Positions 9,001-17,172 of a DNA stretch of 36,479 nt are shown piece by piece (position 1 is the stretch's first letter; the number at the start of each line of letters is the position of its first letter). The notes under the pieces are model-generated. The model was given only the letters and a program-made list of their open reading frames with translations, had not been told where the DNA came from and did no database searches. The position numbers and the translations under genes were made by a program. Origin of the DNA: Muribaculaceae bacterium (lineage in GTDB: Bacteria > Bacteroidota > Bacteroidia > Bacteroidales > Muribaculaceae); assembly GCA_009775375.1 (NCBI GenBank), contig VSPO01000017.1:1-36479 (forward strand). The letters run 5' to 3'.

Positions 9001-9477
9001 AATGGTGACGGGTTCTGAGCCTACGGTTTTTATGTCGGATGATGCCGGGGATTTTCTCTCCCCTTCAATATCGCTGATGAAATAGTAGGCTGATTGGGAA
9101 TAAGGGTTGAGGTTGTGGCTATATCCCGACGTAGATGTAGAAGCCGTCCATGAGACACACGCATGCCCGAAAAAGACAATCCCGGCCGGAGTTCTGACGG
9201 AGGGGATTGCAGGCAAGTCGTCGGGAGTGGCGGAATTAATCTGCTCCGGGAGCATTCTTCCACCATATCCGTAGACGTTGACTTTGTCGGGGTCTGAAAA
9301 ACCAAGATTTTTTAGGGTTGAGTTGCTGATAAGCTGCATTCCTGATTCAGCGACCTGCACCTTGGCCCATTTGCCGGACGCCAGCTTCGATGAGGCGGCA
9401 TAATGGGAAGAGGGGAGGGCAAAGACGTGGCATGTGGCGACAGCCATCATTGCCAAGACTGCGATTAGCCGCATCAT
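6100..9477 (-). CDS. porU: T9SS C-terminal signal peptidase PorU (C25-like)
   Basis: PorU is the cell-surface sortase-like protease of the type IX system; it removes the C-terminal signal of cargo and helps attach cargo to anionic LPS. The ATG at 9475-9477 is chosen because a signal peptide follows directly (MMRLIAVLAMMAVATCHVFA); upstream in-frame codons would only add a poor leader. This gives 1125 residues. A gingipain-type C25 domain holds the likely catalytic His in NYIGHANPREWGHE (H633) and Cys in AATCEFMNWDDD (C666). A T9SS-type C-terminal domain ends the protein (VFNLSGVKVW, then VARGIYIYRA). It is the first gene of the block porU-rex-FAH-porV-ispF-helicase. No consensus promoter was found directly upstream. 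Confidence 0.95.
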   Translation of the reverse strand: MMRLIAVLAMMAVATCHVFALPSSHYAASSKLASGKWAKVQVAESGMQLISNSTLKNLGFSDPDKVNVYGYGGRMLPEQINSATPDDLPAIPSVRTPAGIVFFGHACVSWTASTSTSGYSHNLNPYSQSAYYFISDIEGERKSPASSDIKTVGSEPVTIFTERILHEQDLIAPSNSGRILLGEDFRTQSTRNFNFNLPGNIGDATARIMFGAMVSNGQSSILVSANGTQLPATNSDKIPGVGSLETFLTTTSSIKTIPSPGEKLNLSIKYSYSGAIYTAALDYIEVFYPRLLRLDKDELYFYLSLPATSDVKVEGCSESTVIWDVTDPINPSEVGFKLEGSDAFFASTAGYREYVAFDPSRISRSVKPAGRVANQDIHALEAPDMLIIAPALFMNSANRLAEIHNKRGDLKVEVIQDDKIYNEFSSGASDVTAFRKLLKMWYDRRNDNSGRYARYCLLFSRPTYDNKMVTPSVKRQGYPRLPIWQSAEGFSTSTSYSTDDYIGMLNDNTASLNMDRETIHVAVGRMPVKSVEEAENAVAKLENYMSNPSPGAWRGSVMVIADDQDNGDHLQQAEDVIEGMKASANGNRLIYEKLYLDSYPLVLSGTGATYPEAKQRMMGKINEGVAFINYIGHANPREWGHEKLLTWTDITSMSNRNLPFIYAATCEFMNWDDDKVSGGEEMWLNPNAGIIGMICPSRKVFIPHNGVLNANTSPFFYGADDNGMPLRVGDFMINGKNRTTNDNNKLRYGLMGDPSIRLPMPTMTVEVDSIGGIAIGADPELPVLKARSKSIITGRILNQDGSLAENFNGTMEIKLFDAEKAVTTHGNGDKGTPMTYNDRKTRLLSTKAKIAEGKWRAQLLIPSEIENNYCPAMLSMYAFDESGREASGVSEQLYVYGFNEDTDDDIEGPEISMFYLNSPTFADGDVTGPSPKLYAEVSDPSGINLSEAGIGHSMSLSLDGKTLQGDISSYFSPDSEDPGSGSISYQMNDIQPGEHELKLTVWDNANNSSSANLKFSVKAGWLPSISKLTTDVSPAVSSVTFIVNTDAHMGASKCHIEVFNLSGVKVWSSDATSSYSGASSASIPWNLRDTSGQRVARGIYIYRATIITTEGAEITKTNKLAVAAG

Positions 9478-9759
9478 GGTAAAGAGTCTTTTCTGGAGTG
9501 GCTGAATCGTAGGTGTATTGTCGATTGAAATATGAAGAAAGTTCAAAGTCTTTATGTTTAATCGTTTTTGAAAGTAGGATTCTTATCGGGAATGCATTCC
9601 TCAAATAGACAGGAGTCTGGCTGACCATTATTTTAGTAGTTATTTTTTAGATTACTAAATTGTAGCCGACAGCTTATCAGTCAATAAACGCAGAAACATT
9701 ATGCGATATTGCAGCAAGCCACATGCGTATTTCTTTCAAGAGCTCTCCTAAACGCGCGA

Positions 9760-10524
9760 TTAGTCCTTATCGGAATAGGGCCATATGTCGCCTTCAAGAA
9801 AATTTTGCCATTCCTCTCTTGACCCGCAGAAGGCGTTGAGGTCAACGTCTCCTTCGATGCCGTCCACTTCCCCTCTATGATTGAATTGCCAGAAACTCCA
9901 TTCGGCGTGAATGGGATTCTCTGAAAACCCGCAAATCCATAGAGGCGCTCCGGGGAATGCGTCTGCAAGGTATTCATAATATCCGTCGCGATTGCTGTAG
10001 AACATGACGCGATGTCCGAGCAGATTGAGGTATTCCACCATATGCGTAAGCCGCGATTGTATTTTCTCCTTTGGAATCGAATCGGGATTGCCGGCCTTTT
10101 CCACGTCTATCACGATTCCGAGGTCGGGACGGCGTTTGCCCACGGCTTTAAGTAAATTAAGGGCTTGCTCCACTCCGTCGCGGTCAAACCGGAAGAAATG
10201 GTAGATGCCTGTCTTGAGTCCGGCCTTTTCAGCTTTGTCGTAGTTGACCCGGAAATTCCTGTCTTTGAAATCCACTCCTTCAGTGGCCTTTATGAAAACA
10301 AATTCATAGCCGTCGGCAGCTACCCTCTCCATGTCGACGTTGCCGTTGTGGGCGGAGATGTCGATTCCCCTGACAGGATAACGTTCAGGGTCGACGTATG
10401 GAGGCGACGACATGAACGTCTTGTAGGCCCATATCCCGGCGAAAACGAGAAACAGGCATACAAACAAAAAGACCGCGGCGGCAATCAAGTCTTTCAATGG
10501 CCTATTGAAGAAATTTGTCTTCAT
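9760..10524 (-). CDS. Membrane-anchored GH25 muramidase
   Basis: Lysozyme-like glycoside hydrolase family 25 protein, cutting the MurNAc-GlcNAc bond of peptidoglycan. The 254 residues begin with a short cytoplasmic stretch and one membrane segment (about 13-34), so the enzyme domain is predicted on the periplasmic side. The GH25 core runs from VRGIDISAHNGNVDM (D55) through FVFIKATEGVDF and TGIYHFFRF to GIVIDVEK (D140, E142), then MFYSNRDGYYEY and LWICGF, ending with the fold's WQFNHRGEVDGIEGDVDLN. All expected acidic residues are present. It stands alone; the 282 bp between it and the porU start hold no recognisable gene. Confidence 0.93.
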   Translation of the reverse strand: MKTNFFNRPLKDLIAAAVFLFVCLFLVFAGIWAYKTFMSSPPYVDPERYPVRGIDISAHNGNVDMERVAADGYEFVFIKATEGVDFKDRNFRVNYDKAEKAGLKTGIYHFFRFDRDGVEQALNLLKAVGKRRPDLGIVIDVEKAGNPDSIPKEKIQSRLTHMVEYLNLLGHRVMFYSNRDGYYEYLADAFPGAPLWICGFSENPIHAEWSFWQFNHRGEVDGIEGDVDLNAFCGSREEWQNFLEGDIWPYSDKD

Positions 10525-10560
10525 TGTTAGAATAAAGAAGCGGTTTAAGCAACTTCATTA

Positions 10561-10568
10561 CAAAGTTA
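10561..10568 (-). promoter_or_regulatory. Possible -7 element for the GH25 gene
   Basis: TAACTTTG on the minus strand fits the Bacteroidetes -7 consensus TAnnTTTG, 36 nt upstream of the GH25 start. No good -33 TTTG lies at the usual distance, so the call is moderate. Confidence 0.45.
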
Positions 10569-10691
10569 ATAAAAAATAGTGTTTGCAGAAAAATATTCAC
10601 GAATTTTTCATCCTTCGATCATGAAAATGTTCCGGAGGGGTATGGTTATCGGTCCCGCGTCAATTGAATGACACGATTTTTAACGGCTGAT

Positions 10692-10722
10692 TTTGTATTT
10701 ACGGCAGGATGAACTAAATTTG
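10692..10722 (+). promoter_or_regulatory. Consensus Bacteroidetes promoter of cvpA-suf
   Basis: TTTG at 10692-10695, a 19-nt spacer and TAAATTTG at 10715-10722 match the primary-sigma promoter of Bacteroidetes exactly. The expected start site is near 10728, giving a leader of about 50 nt before cvpA. Confidence 0.8.
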
Positions 10723-10776
10723 CATCATAAAACTTCACTTCGACGATAAAACAACAGGTAAGCCGAGACAGAAACA

Positions 10777-11412
10777 ATGAGCGATGCAGTATATCATATA
10801 GTGGTCATTGCAGTGGCGGGATTCGCCGTGATAAAGGGCTTCCGGAGCGGATTCACGGGGCAGGTGTCGGGCATTCTCGGGTTTGCGTTCGGCACGGTCT
10901 GTGCCCATGTGTTTGACGCTGAGGCGGAATCTTTTGTCAGGACAATTCTCCCGGGATTGCATGGTAGGACCGGATCGTCGTTCATCTACAGTGTCCTGTC
11001 GGCTGCCCTTGTGTATACTGCAGTCTATCTTCTTTTCCGGCTCCTGACCAAGGTCTTGAGAAGCGCGATGCAGGTGTTCTATGTCGGGATGCTCGACTCC
11101 CTGATGGGATCGGCTTTCTGTCTGGTGAAATACATGCTGCTGATTTCCATTGTCTACAATTTGATGGTTTGTGTCAATCCTGGCTCCCCCTTGATGAAAT
11201 ATGCGAGTTCAGATGATGGAAATGTAGTGGAAGTGGTCATGATGCTTGCCCCCGGATTGCTTGGATGCAGAAGCTATGAAGATCTCTACCATCTCTTGCA
11301 ACTCAGAGAGGCGAAAAAGATCAGTTGCAACATAAGTCGGGAGCCGTGCGTTATAGATAAACAGAGAGGCCTCCACAAGGCACAAATAATAATAGAAAAT
11401 GCTAAAAGTTAA
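10777..11412 (+). CDS. CvpA-family membrane protein
   Basis: Inner-membrane protein of the CvpA family (colicin V production type), whose general role is poorly defined. The 211 residues contain four hydrophobic segments (about 6-20, 25-42, 68-90 and 112-130). The glycine-rich opening GFRSGFTGQVSGILGFAFG is typical of the family. The last 40 residues (LREAKKISCNISREPCV onward) are hydrophilic and seem longer than usual. The gene has a consensus promoter and its 3' end overlaps sufC by 14 nt. In related Bacteroidales I recall sufB at about this place; here there is none. Confidence 0.85.
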   Translation: MSDAVYHIVVIAVAGFAVIKGFRSGFTGQVSGILGFAFGTVCAHVFDAEAESFVRTILPGLHGRTGSSFIYSVLSAALVYTAVYLLFRLLTKVLRSAMQVFYVGMLDSLMGSAFCLVKYMLLISIVYNLMVCVNPGSPLMKYASSDDGNVVEVVMMLAPGLLGCRSYEDLYHLLQLREAKKISCNISREPCVIDKQRGLHKAQIIIENAKS

Positions 11413-12151
11413 AAACCTACATGCCCGTATCAACGGGAAAGAGATATTGAAGGGTATAAATCTCGAGATACGCCCGGGAGAGGTGCACGCTATAATGGGT
11501 CCCAACGGGTCGGGAAAGTCGACGCTGTCAATGGTGTTGGCAGGCAACCCGGCCTATGAGGTGACGGAAGGCAGCGCGGAGTTTTATGGCAAAGACCTTC
11601 TTGCCATGGCTCCCGAGATAAGAAGCCATGAGGGGCTTTTCCTCGGCTTTCAGTATCCGGTGGAGATTCCCGGCGTGTCGATGGTCAACTTCATGAGGGC
11701 CGCAGTCAATGCCAAGCGAGAGTATTTCGGCCAACTCCCGATGAGCGCCACGGAATTCCTTAAAATGATGAGGGAGAAACGTTCTGTAGTGGAGCTCGAC
11801 AACAAGCTTGCATCCCGTTCGGTCAATGAGGGATTCTCCGGAGGAGAGAAGAAACGCAACGAGATTTTCCAGATGGCCGTGCTCGAACCGAAACTGTCGA
11901 TACTCGATGAGACAGACTCCGGACTTGACATCGACGCACTGAGAATCGTGGCTGAGGGAGTCAACAAACTGAAGACCGACAACAACGCCACAATCGTGAT
12001 AACCCATTATCAGCGTCTTCTCGACTACATTCGTCCGGAATTTGTGCATATCCTCTACAAGGGAAGGATAGTCAAGACCGGAGGCCCGGAGCTTGCACTC
12101 GAACTTGAAGAGAGGGGCTACGACTGGATAAAGCAGGAAGTCGACGGATAA
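11399..12151 (+). CDS. sufC: Fe-S assembly ATPase SufC
   Basis: ABC-type ATPase of the SufBCD scaffold, which builds Fe-S clusters in the cytosol. The 250 residues show Walker A GPNGSGKST (about 34-42), a Q-loop (GFQYPVEIPGVS), the SufC form of the signature (FSGGEKKRNEIFQ), Walker B LSILDETDSGLD and the H-loop ITHYQRLL. Length and motifs are standard. Translation is probably coupled to cvpA through the 14-nt overlap. Its usual partner sufB is not in the operon. Confidence 0.97.
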   Translation: MLKVKNLHARINGKEILKGINLEIRPGEVHAIMGPNGSGKSTLSMVLAGNPAYEVTEGSAEFYGKDLLAMAPEIRSHEGLFLGFQYPVEIPGVSMVNFMRAAVNAKREYFGQLPMSATEFLKMMREKRSVVELDNKLASRSVNEGFSGGEKKRNEIFQMAVLEPKLSILDETDSGLDIDALRIVAEGVNKLKTDNNATIVITHYQRLLDYIRPEFVHILYKGRIVKTGGPELALELEERGYDWIKQEVDG

Positions 12152-12169
12152 CGATAAAGAATAAATGAA

Positions 12170-13555
12170 ATGAGTGCCCTTACACAATATATAGAACTTT
12201 ACAAGTCTCATTCCAACCTTGTCAACTCCAACAGTTCTCCGGTCATGAACGAACGCAGGGGAAAGGCTCTTGCCGCCCTTGAGAACATGGCTTTGCCTGA
12301 AAAAGGATCGGAGAATTATGAGACCATCAATCTCGACGGATTGCTCGCTCCCGACTATGGACTTAACATTGGCAGGGTCAGCATCGACGTCAACCCCGCC
12401 GCCACTTTTCATTGCGGAGTGCCTAATCTTTCGACGGCGCTCTTCTTTCAGGTGAACGATGTCTATGCAGAAAGCATGAATGCACGCGCCGGTCTGCCTG
12501 TGGGTGTGCATGTCGGCAGTCTGAGAGACCTTTCCGAGCAGAATCCCGGTTTTTACGAAAAATTTTACGGTGCTGCGGCTGATATTGCCAATCCCATCGT
12601 GGCTCTCAACACTTTGCTCGCCCAGGACGGTATTGCTGTATGGGTCGAACCGGGAGTGAGGGTGGAGAAACCTTTGCAGATAGTCAATATCCTTCAGAAC
12701 GGGGCTCCGCTCATGGCAGTCAGGCGTCTGCTTATTGTCGTAGGTGATGGCGCTGAAGTCAGAATCCTTACGTGCGACCATACGCAGAATCCTGATACGG
12801 ATTTTCTTGCGTTGCAGACAATAGAGATGTTTGTCGGCGATAACGCCCGTCTTGATTTCTACGATCTTGAGGAGTCGACGGAGCGCACGGTGAGGCTTTC
12901 GGGCCTTTATCTCCGTCAAAGCGGAGGTAGCAACATGACAATCGACGGAATGACCCTTTATAATGGCACGACAAGGAATGAATATTTCTGTCGCTATGAG
13001 GGTGAGGACGCTTCCCTCCATCTCTACGGCATGGGTATAGAGGACCGCCACCGACATCTCGATACGTATTCGCGTGTAGAGCATACGAAAGGCAGTTGCA
13101 CCACCGACGAACTGTTTAAATACGTTGTGGATGATGATGCTGTCGGCAGTTTCGCAGGCCTTATCCTTGTCGGGAAAGGCGCCGACAAAACAGAGGCTTA
13201 TCAGAGCAACCGAAACATAGTGGGATCGGAGAGGGCGAGGATGTATTCAAAGCCTCAGTTGGAGATTTATGACGACGACGTGAAATGTAGCCACGGGTCG
13301 GCCACGGGTCGGCTCGACGATATGCAGGTGTTCTACATGCGCACGAGAGGAATCCCCGAGGCTACGGCAAAGCTTCTTCTGAAGCAGGCTTTCATGGCCG
13401 ATGTCATTGAGGGAGTGCGTCTCGAAGGACTCAAAGAGAGGCTTCACATGCTCGTGGAAAGGCGTTTCTCGGGTGCCTCATTGGGCTGCGGCTCATGTAA
13501 GTCGGGATGCCGCGATTTGAATGAATCTCCCGATCAAGATATGATGGACTTATGA
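12170..13555 (+). CDS. sufD: Fe-S assembly scaffold protein SufD
   Basis: SufD pairs with SufB and SufC as the Fe-S scaffold. The 461-residue protein has the beta-helix core of the SufB/SufD family (VVGDGAEVRILTCDHTQ, then DNARLDFYDLEEST) and the diagnostic C-terminal part KPQLEIYDDDVKCSHGSATG followed by YMRTRGIPEATAKLLLKQAF. It is SufD rather than SufB: no SufB-type N-terminal region is present and the order C-D-S is kept. The tail GCGSCKSGCRD is cysteine-rich. The gene starts 18 nt after sufC and overlaps sufS by 4 nt (ATGA). Confidence 0.95.
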   Translation: MSALTQYIELYKSHSNLVNSNSSPVMNERRGKALAALENMALPEKGSENYETINLDGLLAPDYGLNIGRVSIDVNPAATFHCGVPNLSTALFFQVNDVYAESMNARAGLPVGVHVGSLRDLSEQNPGFYEKFYGAAADIANPIVALNTLLAQDGIAVWVEPGVRVEKPLQIVNILQNGAPLMAVRRLLIVVGDGAEVRILTCDHTQNPDTDFLALQTIEMFVGDNARLDFYDLEESTERTVRLSGLYLRQSGGSNMTIDGMTLYNGTTRNEYFCRYEGEDASLHLYGMGIEDRHRHLDTYSRVEHTKGSCTTDELFKYVVDDDAVGSFAGLILVGKGADKTEAYQSNRNIVGSERARMYSKPQLEIYDDDVKCSHGSATGRLDDMQVFYMRTRGIPEATAKLLLKQAFMADVIEGVRLEGLKERLHMLVERRFSGASLGCGSCKSGCRDLNESPDQDMMDL

Positions 13556-14778
13556 TAGAAAGAGAGGAATTGCTGAAGATTCGCCGCGAGTTTCCTATTC
13601 TTGAAAGGAAAGTGGCAGGCAACGCGATGATATATCTCGACAACACAGCGACGTCGCAGACTCCACAAGGAGTGGTCGATGAGATTGTCAGGATCTACAC
13701 GCATGAAAAGGCTAACGTCCATAGGGGCGTGCATACCTTGTCGCAGGAGATGACCGATCTTCAGGAGCATACGCGTGAAAAGGTGCGTAGATATATCAAT
13801 GCGACAGGTATAGAGGAGATTGTCTTTACGAGAGGCACCACGGAGGGCATCAACCTTGTCGCATCATCGTTCGGTAGGCGCTTTAAGGCCGGCGACGAGA
13901 TAATCCTTACGGTCATGGAGCATCATGCCAATATAGTGCCATGGCAATTGTTGCACGACAGGACCGGAATTGTAATCCGGGTCGTAGATATTGACGAGAA
14001 AGGGGAGCTTGACTTGGAGCAATACCGTACTCTATTCAACGAAAGGACGGTCATGGCTTCGTTTTGTCATGTAAGCAATGTGTTGGGTACGGTCAATCCA
14101 GTAAAGGAGATGATAGGCTATGCGCATTCCAAAGGAGTGCCTGTGCTTATCGACGGGGCTCAGGCTTCTCCCCATATGAGGCTCGACATGCAGGATCTCG
14201 ACTGTGATTTCTATGTGTTCTCTTCTCATAAGATGTATGGGCCGACAGGCATTGGCATTCTCTACGGCAAGAAAAAATGGCTTGAGCAGATGCCTCCTTA
14301 TCAAGGAGGAGGGGAGATGATAGGCAGGGTGACTTTCGAAAAGACCACCTATGCCGACCTTCCGTTCAAGTTCGAGGCCGGTACTCCGGATTTTGTCGAC
14401 ATCGCTGCCTTTTCGAAAGCTTTGGAGTTTATCGAAAGGGTAGGAATAGAGAAAATCGCCGCTCATGAGCATGACTTGATGGAATATACCCAGACCCGGA
14501 TGATGGAGATTGCAGGAATGAGGATTTTCGGCACGTCTGCTGATAAGAGTGCCGTAATATCATTCCTTGTTGGCGACATACATCCGTATGACCTTGGCTT
14601 GCTGCTCGACAAGCAAGGCGTGGAGGTTAGGACGGGACATCATTGTGCAATGCCTTTGATGGACCGCCTTGGAATCCCGGGCACTGTCAGAGCATCGTTT
14701 GCCGTCTACAATACCATAGAAGAGGCGGATGCCTTCCTTAAAGCCCTTCGCCGCGCTTCGGCAATCCTTGGAGCCTGA
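13552..14778 (+). CDS. sufS: Cysteine desulfurase SufS
   Basis: PLP-dependent group II cysteine desulfurase supplying sulfur for the Suf system. The 408 residues show the N-terminal YLDNTATSQTP, the HRGVHTLSQ region, MEHHANIVPWQ, the PLP-binding lysine K227 in FSSHKMYGPTGIG, and the persulfide cysteine in VRTGHHCAMPLM near residue 368. The four-base overlap with sufD shows coupled translation. The operon ends at a 29-bp hairpin shared with the convergent lgt. Confidence 0.97.
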   Translation: MIEREELLKIRREFPILERKVAGNAMIYLDNTATSQTPQGVVDEIVRIYTHEKANVHRGVHTLSQEMTDLQEHTREKVRRYINATGIEEIVFTRGTTEGINLVASSFGRRFKAGDEIILTVMEHHANIVPWQLLHDRTGIVIRVVDIDEKGELDLEQYRTLFNERTVMASFCHVSNVLGTVNPVKEMIGYAHSKGVPVLIDGAQASPHMRLDMQDLDCDFYVFSSHKMYGPTGIGILYGKKKWLEQMPPYQGGGEMIGRVTFEKTTYADLPFKFEAGTPDFVDIAAFSKALEFIERVGIEKIAAHEHDLMEYTQTRMMEIAGMRIFGTSADKSAVISFLVGDIHPYDLGLLLDKQGVEVRTGHHCAMPLMDRLGIPGTVRASFAVYNTIEEADAFLKALRRASAILGA

Positions 14779-14795
14779 TAGATAAGAAGCGCTCT

Positions 14796-14859
14796 AACGA
14801 AGCTACCCGGCTGATGTGTGGTGATTTCTATCACCACACATCAGCCGGGTAGCTTCGTT
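14796..14859. terminator. Bidirectional hairpin terminator, sufS / lgt
   Basis: A perfect 29-bp stem (14796-14824 with 14831-14859) and a 6-nt loop sit between two convergent genes. T-rich sequence follows the plus-strand side. The stem is much longer than a typical intrinsic terminator. Confidence 0.85.
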
Positions 14860-14917
14860 GTTTATTCAAAGCACTCAAGGTTCGCGCTCTCATATCCCGA
14901 AGTGTTGGGAGTGTCTG

Positions 14918-15784
14918 TCAGTTCTTTCTGAAAGAGGGTTTGGTCTGCATTTCTTCTTCGAATTTGTTGGGAAATTTCCAATGCTGGCGGGGATGGGTCA
15001 TGGCCCATATGACGAGTCCGATTCCGAGCAACACGAATGGAATGCTCAATGCCTGGCCTATGTTGATGCCGTATTTTGCTATCATTTCATATTCCGACAC
15101 GACTTGCACGTTTTTCACGTATTCAATGATGAATCGCGGCAGGAAGATTCCGATGAAGAAGATTCCTGTGATAAGCCACGGGCGTTCCTCAGCGTTTTTC
15201 TTCCAATACATCCACATTAGCAGGGCGAACAATGCGAAATAGCAAAGTGCCTCGTAGATTTGGGTTGGATGTTTGGGCACTGTTTCTCCGTCGCGGATGA
15301 AAATGAATCCCCACGGGAGGTCGGTAGGGCCTCCGTAAATCTCGCTGTTCATAAGATTGCCGAGACGAATCAGTCCGCCGACGAGAGCGATAGGGATGAC
15401 GAGCTTGTCGAAGGTCCAGGACGCTGGCTTCTTGGTGACTATCCAGGAGAAAAGGAATACTGAGAGGATGATGGCAATCGTGCCGCCGTGGGAGGCAAGC
15501 CCTCCGTTCCAGACCTTGAAAATCTCTGCGGGATGTTTTGAATAGAAATCCCATTCATAGAAGAACACATGGCCGAGGCGCGAGCCTATGATTGTGGCCA
15601 CCACTACGTAGGCGAGAAGGATTCCGAGCCATTTCTCCGGAGCTCCTTCATGCTTAAACATCTTGGCCACGATGTTGTAGCCTATGATGAATCCTACGGC
15701 AAAAGCAAGGCCATACCATCTGACGGTGATAGGGCCAAGGCTGAACAACACCGGGTCGGCGTTCCATGTTATAAAATCAAGCAT
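14918..15784 (-). CDS. lgt: Prolipoprotein diacylglyceryl transferase
   Basis: Inner-membrane enzyme that moves a diacylglyceryl group from phosphatidylglycerol to the lipobox cysteine of prolipoproteins. The 288 residues include about seven membrane helices. Family motifs are visible: SRLGHVFFYEWDFY, WNGGLASHGG, the Lgt signature GGLIRLGNLMNSEIYG, and HPTQIYEALCYF. The hydrophilic C-terminus (WKFPNKFEEEMQTK) is cytoplasmic. The start at 15782-15784 is the natural one before helix 1. It stands alone between two hairpins and would serve the S41 lipoprotein in this window among others. Confidence 0.96.
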   Translation of the reverse strand: MLDFITWNADPVLFSLGPITVRWYGLAFAVGFIIGYNIVAKMFKHEGAPEKWLGILLAYVVVATIIGSRLGHVFFYEWDFYSKHPAEIFKVWNGGLASHGGTIAIILSVFLFSWIVTKKPASWTFDKLVIPIALVGGLIRLGNLMNSEIYGGPTDLPWGFIFIRDGETVPKHPTQIYEALCYFALFALLMWMYWKKNAEERPWLITGIFFIGIFLPRFIIEYVKNVQVVSEYEMIAKYGINIGQALSIPFVLLGIGLVIWAMTHPRQHWKFPNKFEEEMQTKPSFRKN

Positions 15785-15860
15785 TGTCAGTTGTTGTTGA
15801 TTGTTTCAAAAAAATCGCAGCCTTTTGGTTTGTGGCAAAAAGGCGGGGAGAAAGACCGCG

Positions 15861-15901
15861 ACAAGCCGCGTCTGAGGAAAAAACGTCCAGACGCGGCTTG
15901 T
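15861..15901 (-). terminator. Hairpin downstream of ackA
   Basis: A perfect 14-bp stem (15861-15874 with 15888-15901) with a 13-nt loop lies 38 nt beyond the ackA stop and before lgt. No clean U-run follows on the minus strand, so termination strength is uncertain. Confidence 0.6.
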
Positions 15902-15938
15902 TATTGTGATAAGCCGGAATTATTGGCTTGACCGTTTG

Positions 15939-17138
15939 TCAGAGCTTGCTTACGATTTCGGCCGTATCCTGGGCAATCATTAGCTCCTCATCGGTCGGAA
16001 TGACCACGACATGCACTGATGAATCCTTTCCGGAGATTTCCACCTCTTCTCCTCTCTTTTCGTTGGCTTTGGCATCGAAGGTGACGCCCATGAATGCGAG
16101 TTGCTTGCAGATGCGTTCGCGGGAGTTGGTTTGGTTTTCCCCGACGCCACCGGTGAAGACAATCACGTCAACGCCTCCGAGCACGGCGGCATAAGCGCCT
16201 ATATATTTAAGGATGCGGTATTCATACATGTCAAGCGCGAGAATAGCTTTTCTGTCGCCTTGCGAGATGGCAGCGTCGATGTCGCGCATGTCGGAAGATA
16301 TTTCCGAAATGCCGGCAACTCCACTGCGTTTGTTGATGAGGTTGCTGACTCCTGCGGCGTCGAGGCCTTCACGCTCCATCATGTAGACGATAGCTCCGGG
16401 ATCGACATCTCCGACACGGGTGCCCATCATCAGGCCTTCGGTAGGAGTGAGGCCCATGGAGGTGTCGACGCTTTTGCCGTCGGCTATGGCGGTGATGCTG
16501 GCTCCGTTGCCGATATGGCATGTGATGATACGCTGCTTGTCGTAGGGAAGGCCAAGGAATTCGCAGGCACGGGCCGAGACGTAGCGATGGCTCGTGCCAT
16601 GGAAACCATAACGACGCACTCCATATTTTTCATATGCGGCATAGGGCAGGGCATACATGTAAGCCTTGGCGGGCATGGTCTGATGGAAGGCAGTGTCGAA
16701 GACAGCCACCTGGGGAACGTCGGGAAGGATAGAGGTGACAGCCTCTATGCCGGTCACGTTGGCGGGGTTGTGAAGAGGAGCTACAGGATAACATTCCTTC
16801 ACCTTTTCAATCACTTCGGGGGTGATAAGCACAGACTTGTTGAACCATTCCATGCCGTGAACGACACGATGGCCAACGGCTCCGATTTCATCGAAGCTTT
16901 TGATGACGCCCTCTTTGGGGTCGGTCAGAAGGTGGAGCACGTTTTTGACGGCCTCTTTGGCTGTCGGCATCTCTGTCGTGATGACCTCTTTTGATCCGTC
17001 CTTACGTTTGAATTTCAGGAATGAGTCGGGAAGACCGATTTTCTCTACACCGCCTTCTGCGAGCACTTCTTTCGATTCAGAATCGATTAGCTTATATTTC
17101 ACGCTGCTGCTGCCGCAGTTGAGCACAAGAATTTTCAT
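15939..17138 (-). CDS. ackA: Acetate kinase
   Basis: Converts acetyl phosphate and ADP to acetate and ATP, the ATP-yielding end of acetate fermentation. The 399-residue length is standard. ASKHA-fold motifs: LNCGSSSVKYKL at the N-terminus, HRVVHGMEWF, VFDTAFHQTMP, RRYGFHGTSHRYVS, IGNGASITA, GLTPTEGLMMGTRVGDVDPG and TGGVGEN. It lies 93 bp downstream of pta, with a hairpin in the gap. Co-transcription with pta is likely. Confidence 0.98.
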   Translation of the reverse strand: MKILVLNCGSSSVKYKLIDSESKEVLAEGGVEKIGLPDSFLKFKRKDGSKEVITTEMPTAKEAVKNVLHLLTDPKEGVIKSFDEIGAVGHRVVHGMEWFNKSVLITPEVIEKVKECYPVAPLHNPANVTGIEAVTSILPDVPQVAVFDTAFHQTMPAKAYMYALPYAAYEKYGVRRYGFHGTSHRYVSARACEFLGLPYDKQRIITCHIGNGASITAIADGKSVDTSMGLTPTEGLMMGTRVGDVDPGAIVYMMEREGLDAAGVSNLINKRSGVAGISEISSDMRDIDAAISQGDRKAILALDMYEYRILKYIGAYAAVLGGVDVIVFTGGVGENQTNSRERICKQLAFMGVTFDAKANEKRGEEVEISGKDSSVHVVVIPTDEELMIAQDTAEIVSKL

Positions 17139-17172
17139 GAGGATGGTATATGTTTTGGAGTATTATATGATT

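Noticed and set aside
9478..9546. Longer PorU start at a TTG
   Set aside because: The ATG at 9477 starts a good signal peptide; the extension would bury it.
11330..11412. Remnant of sufB fused to the end of cvpA
   Set aside because: The extra residues (KKISCNISREPCVIDKQRG) do not resemble SufB ends that I know; only the absence of sufB is kept as a finding.
11528..13084. 518-codon minus-strand reading frame across sufC/sufD
   Set aside because: It is antisense to two well-matched suf genes and shows no family features.
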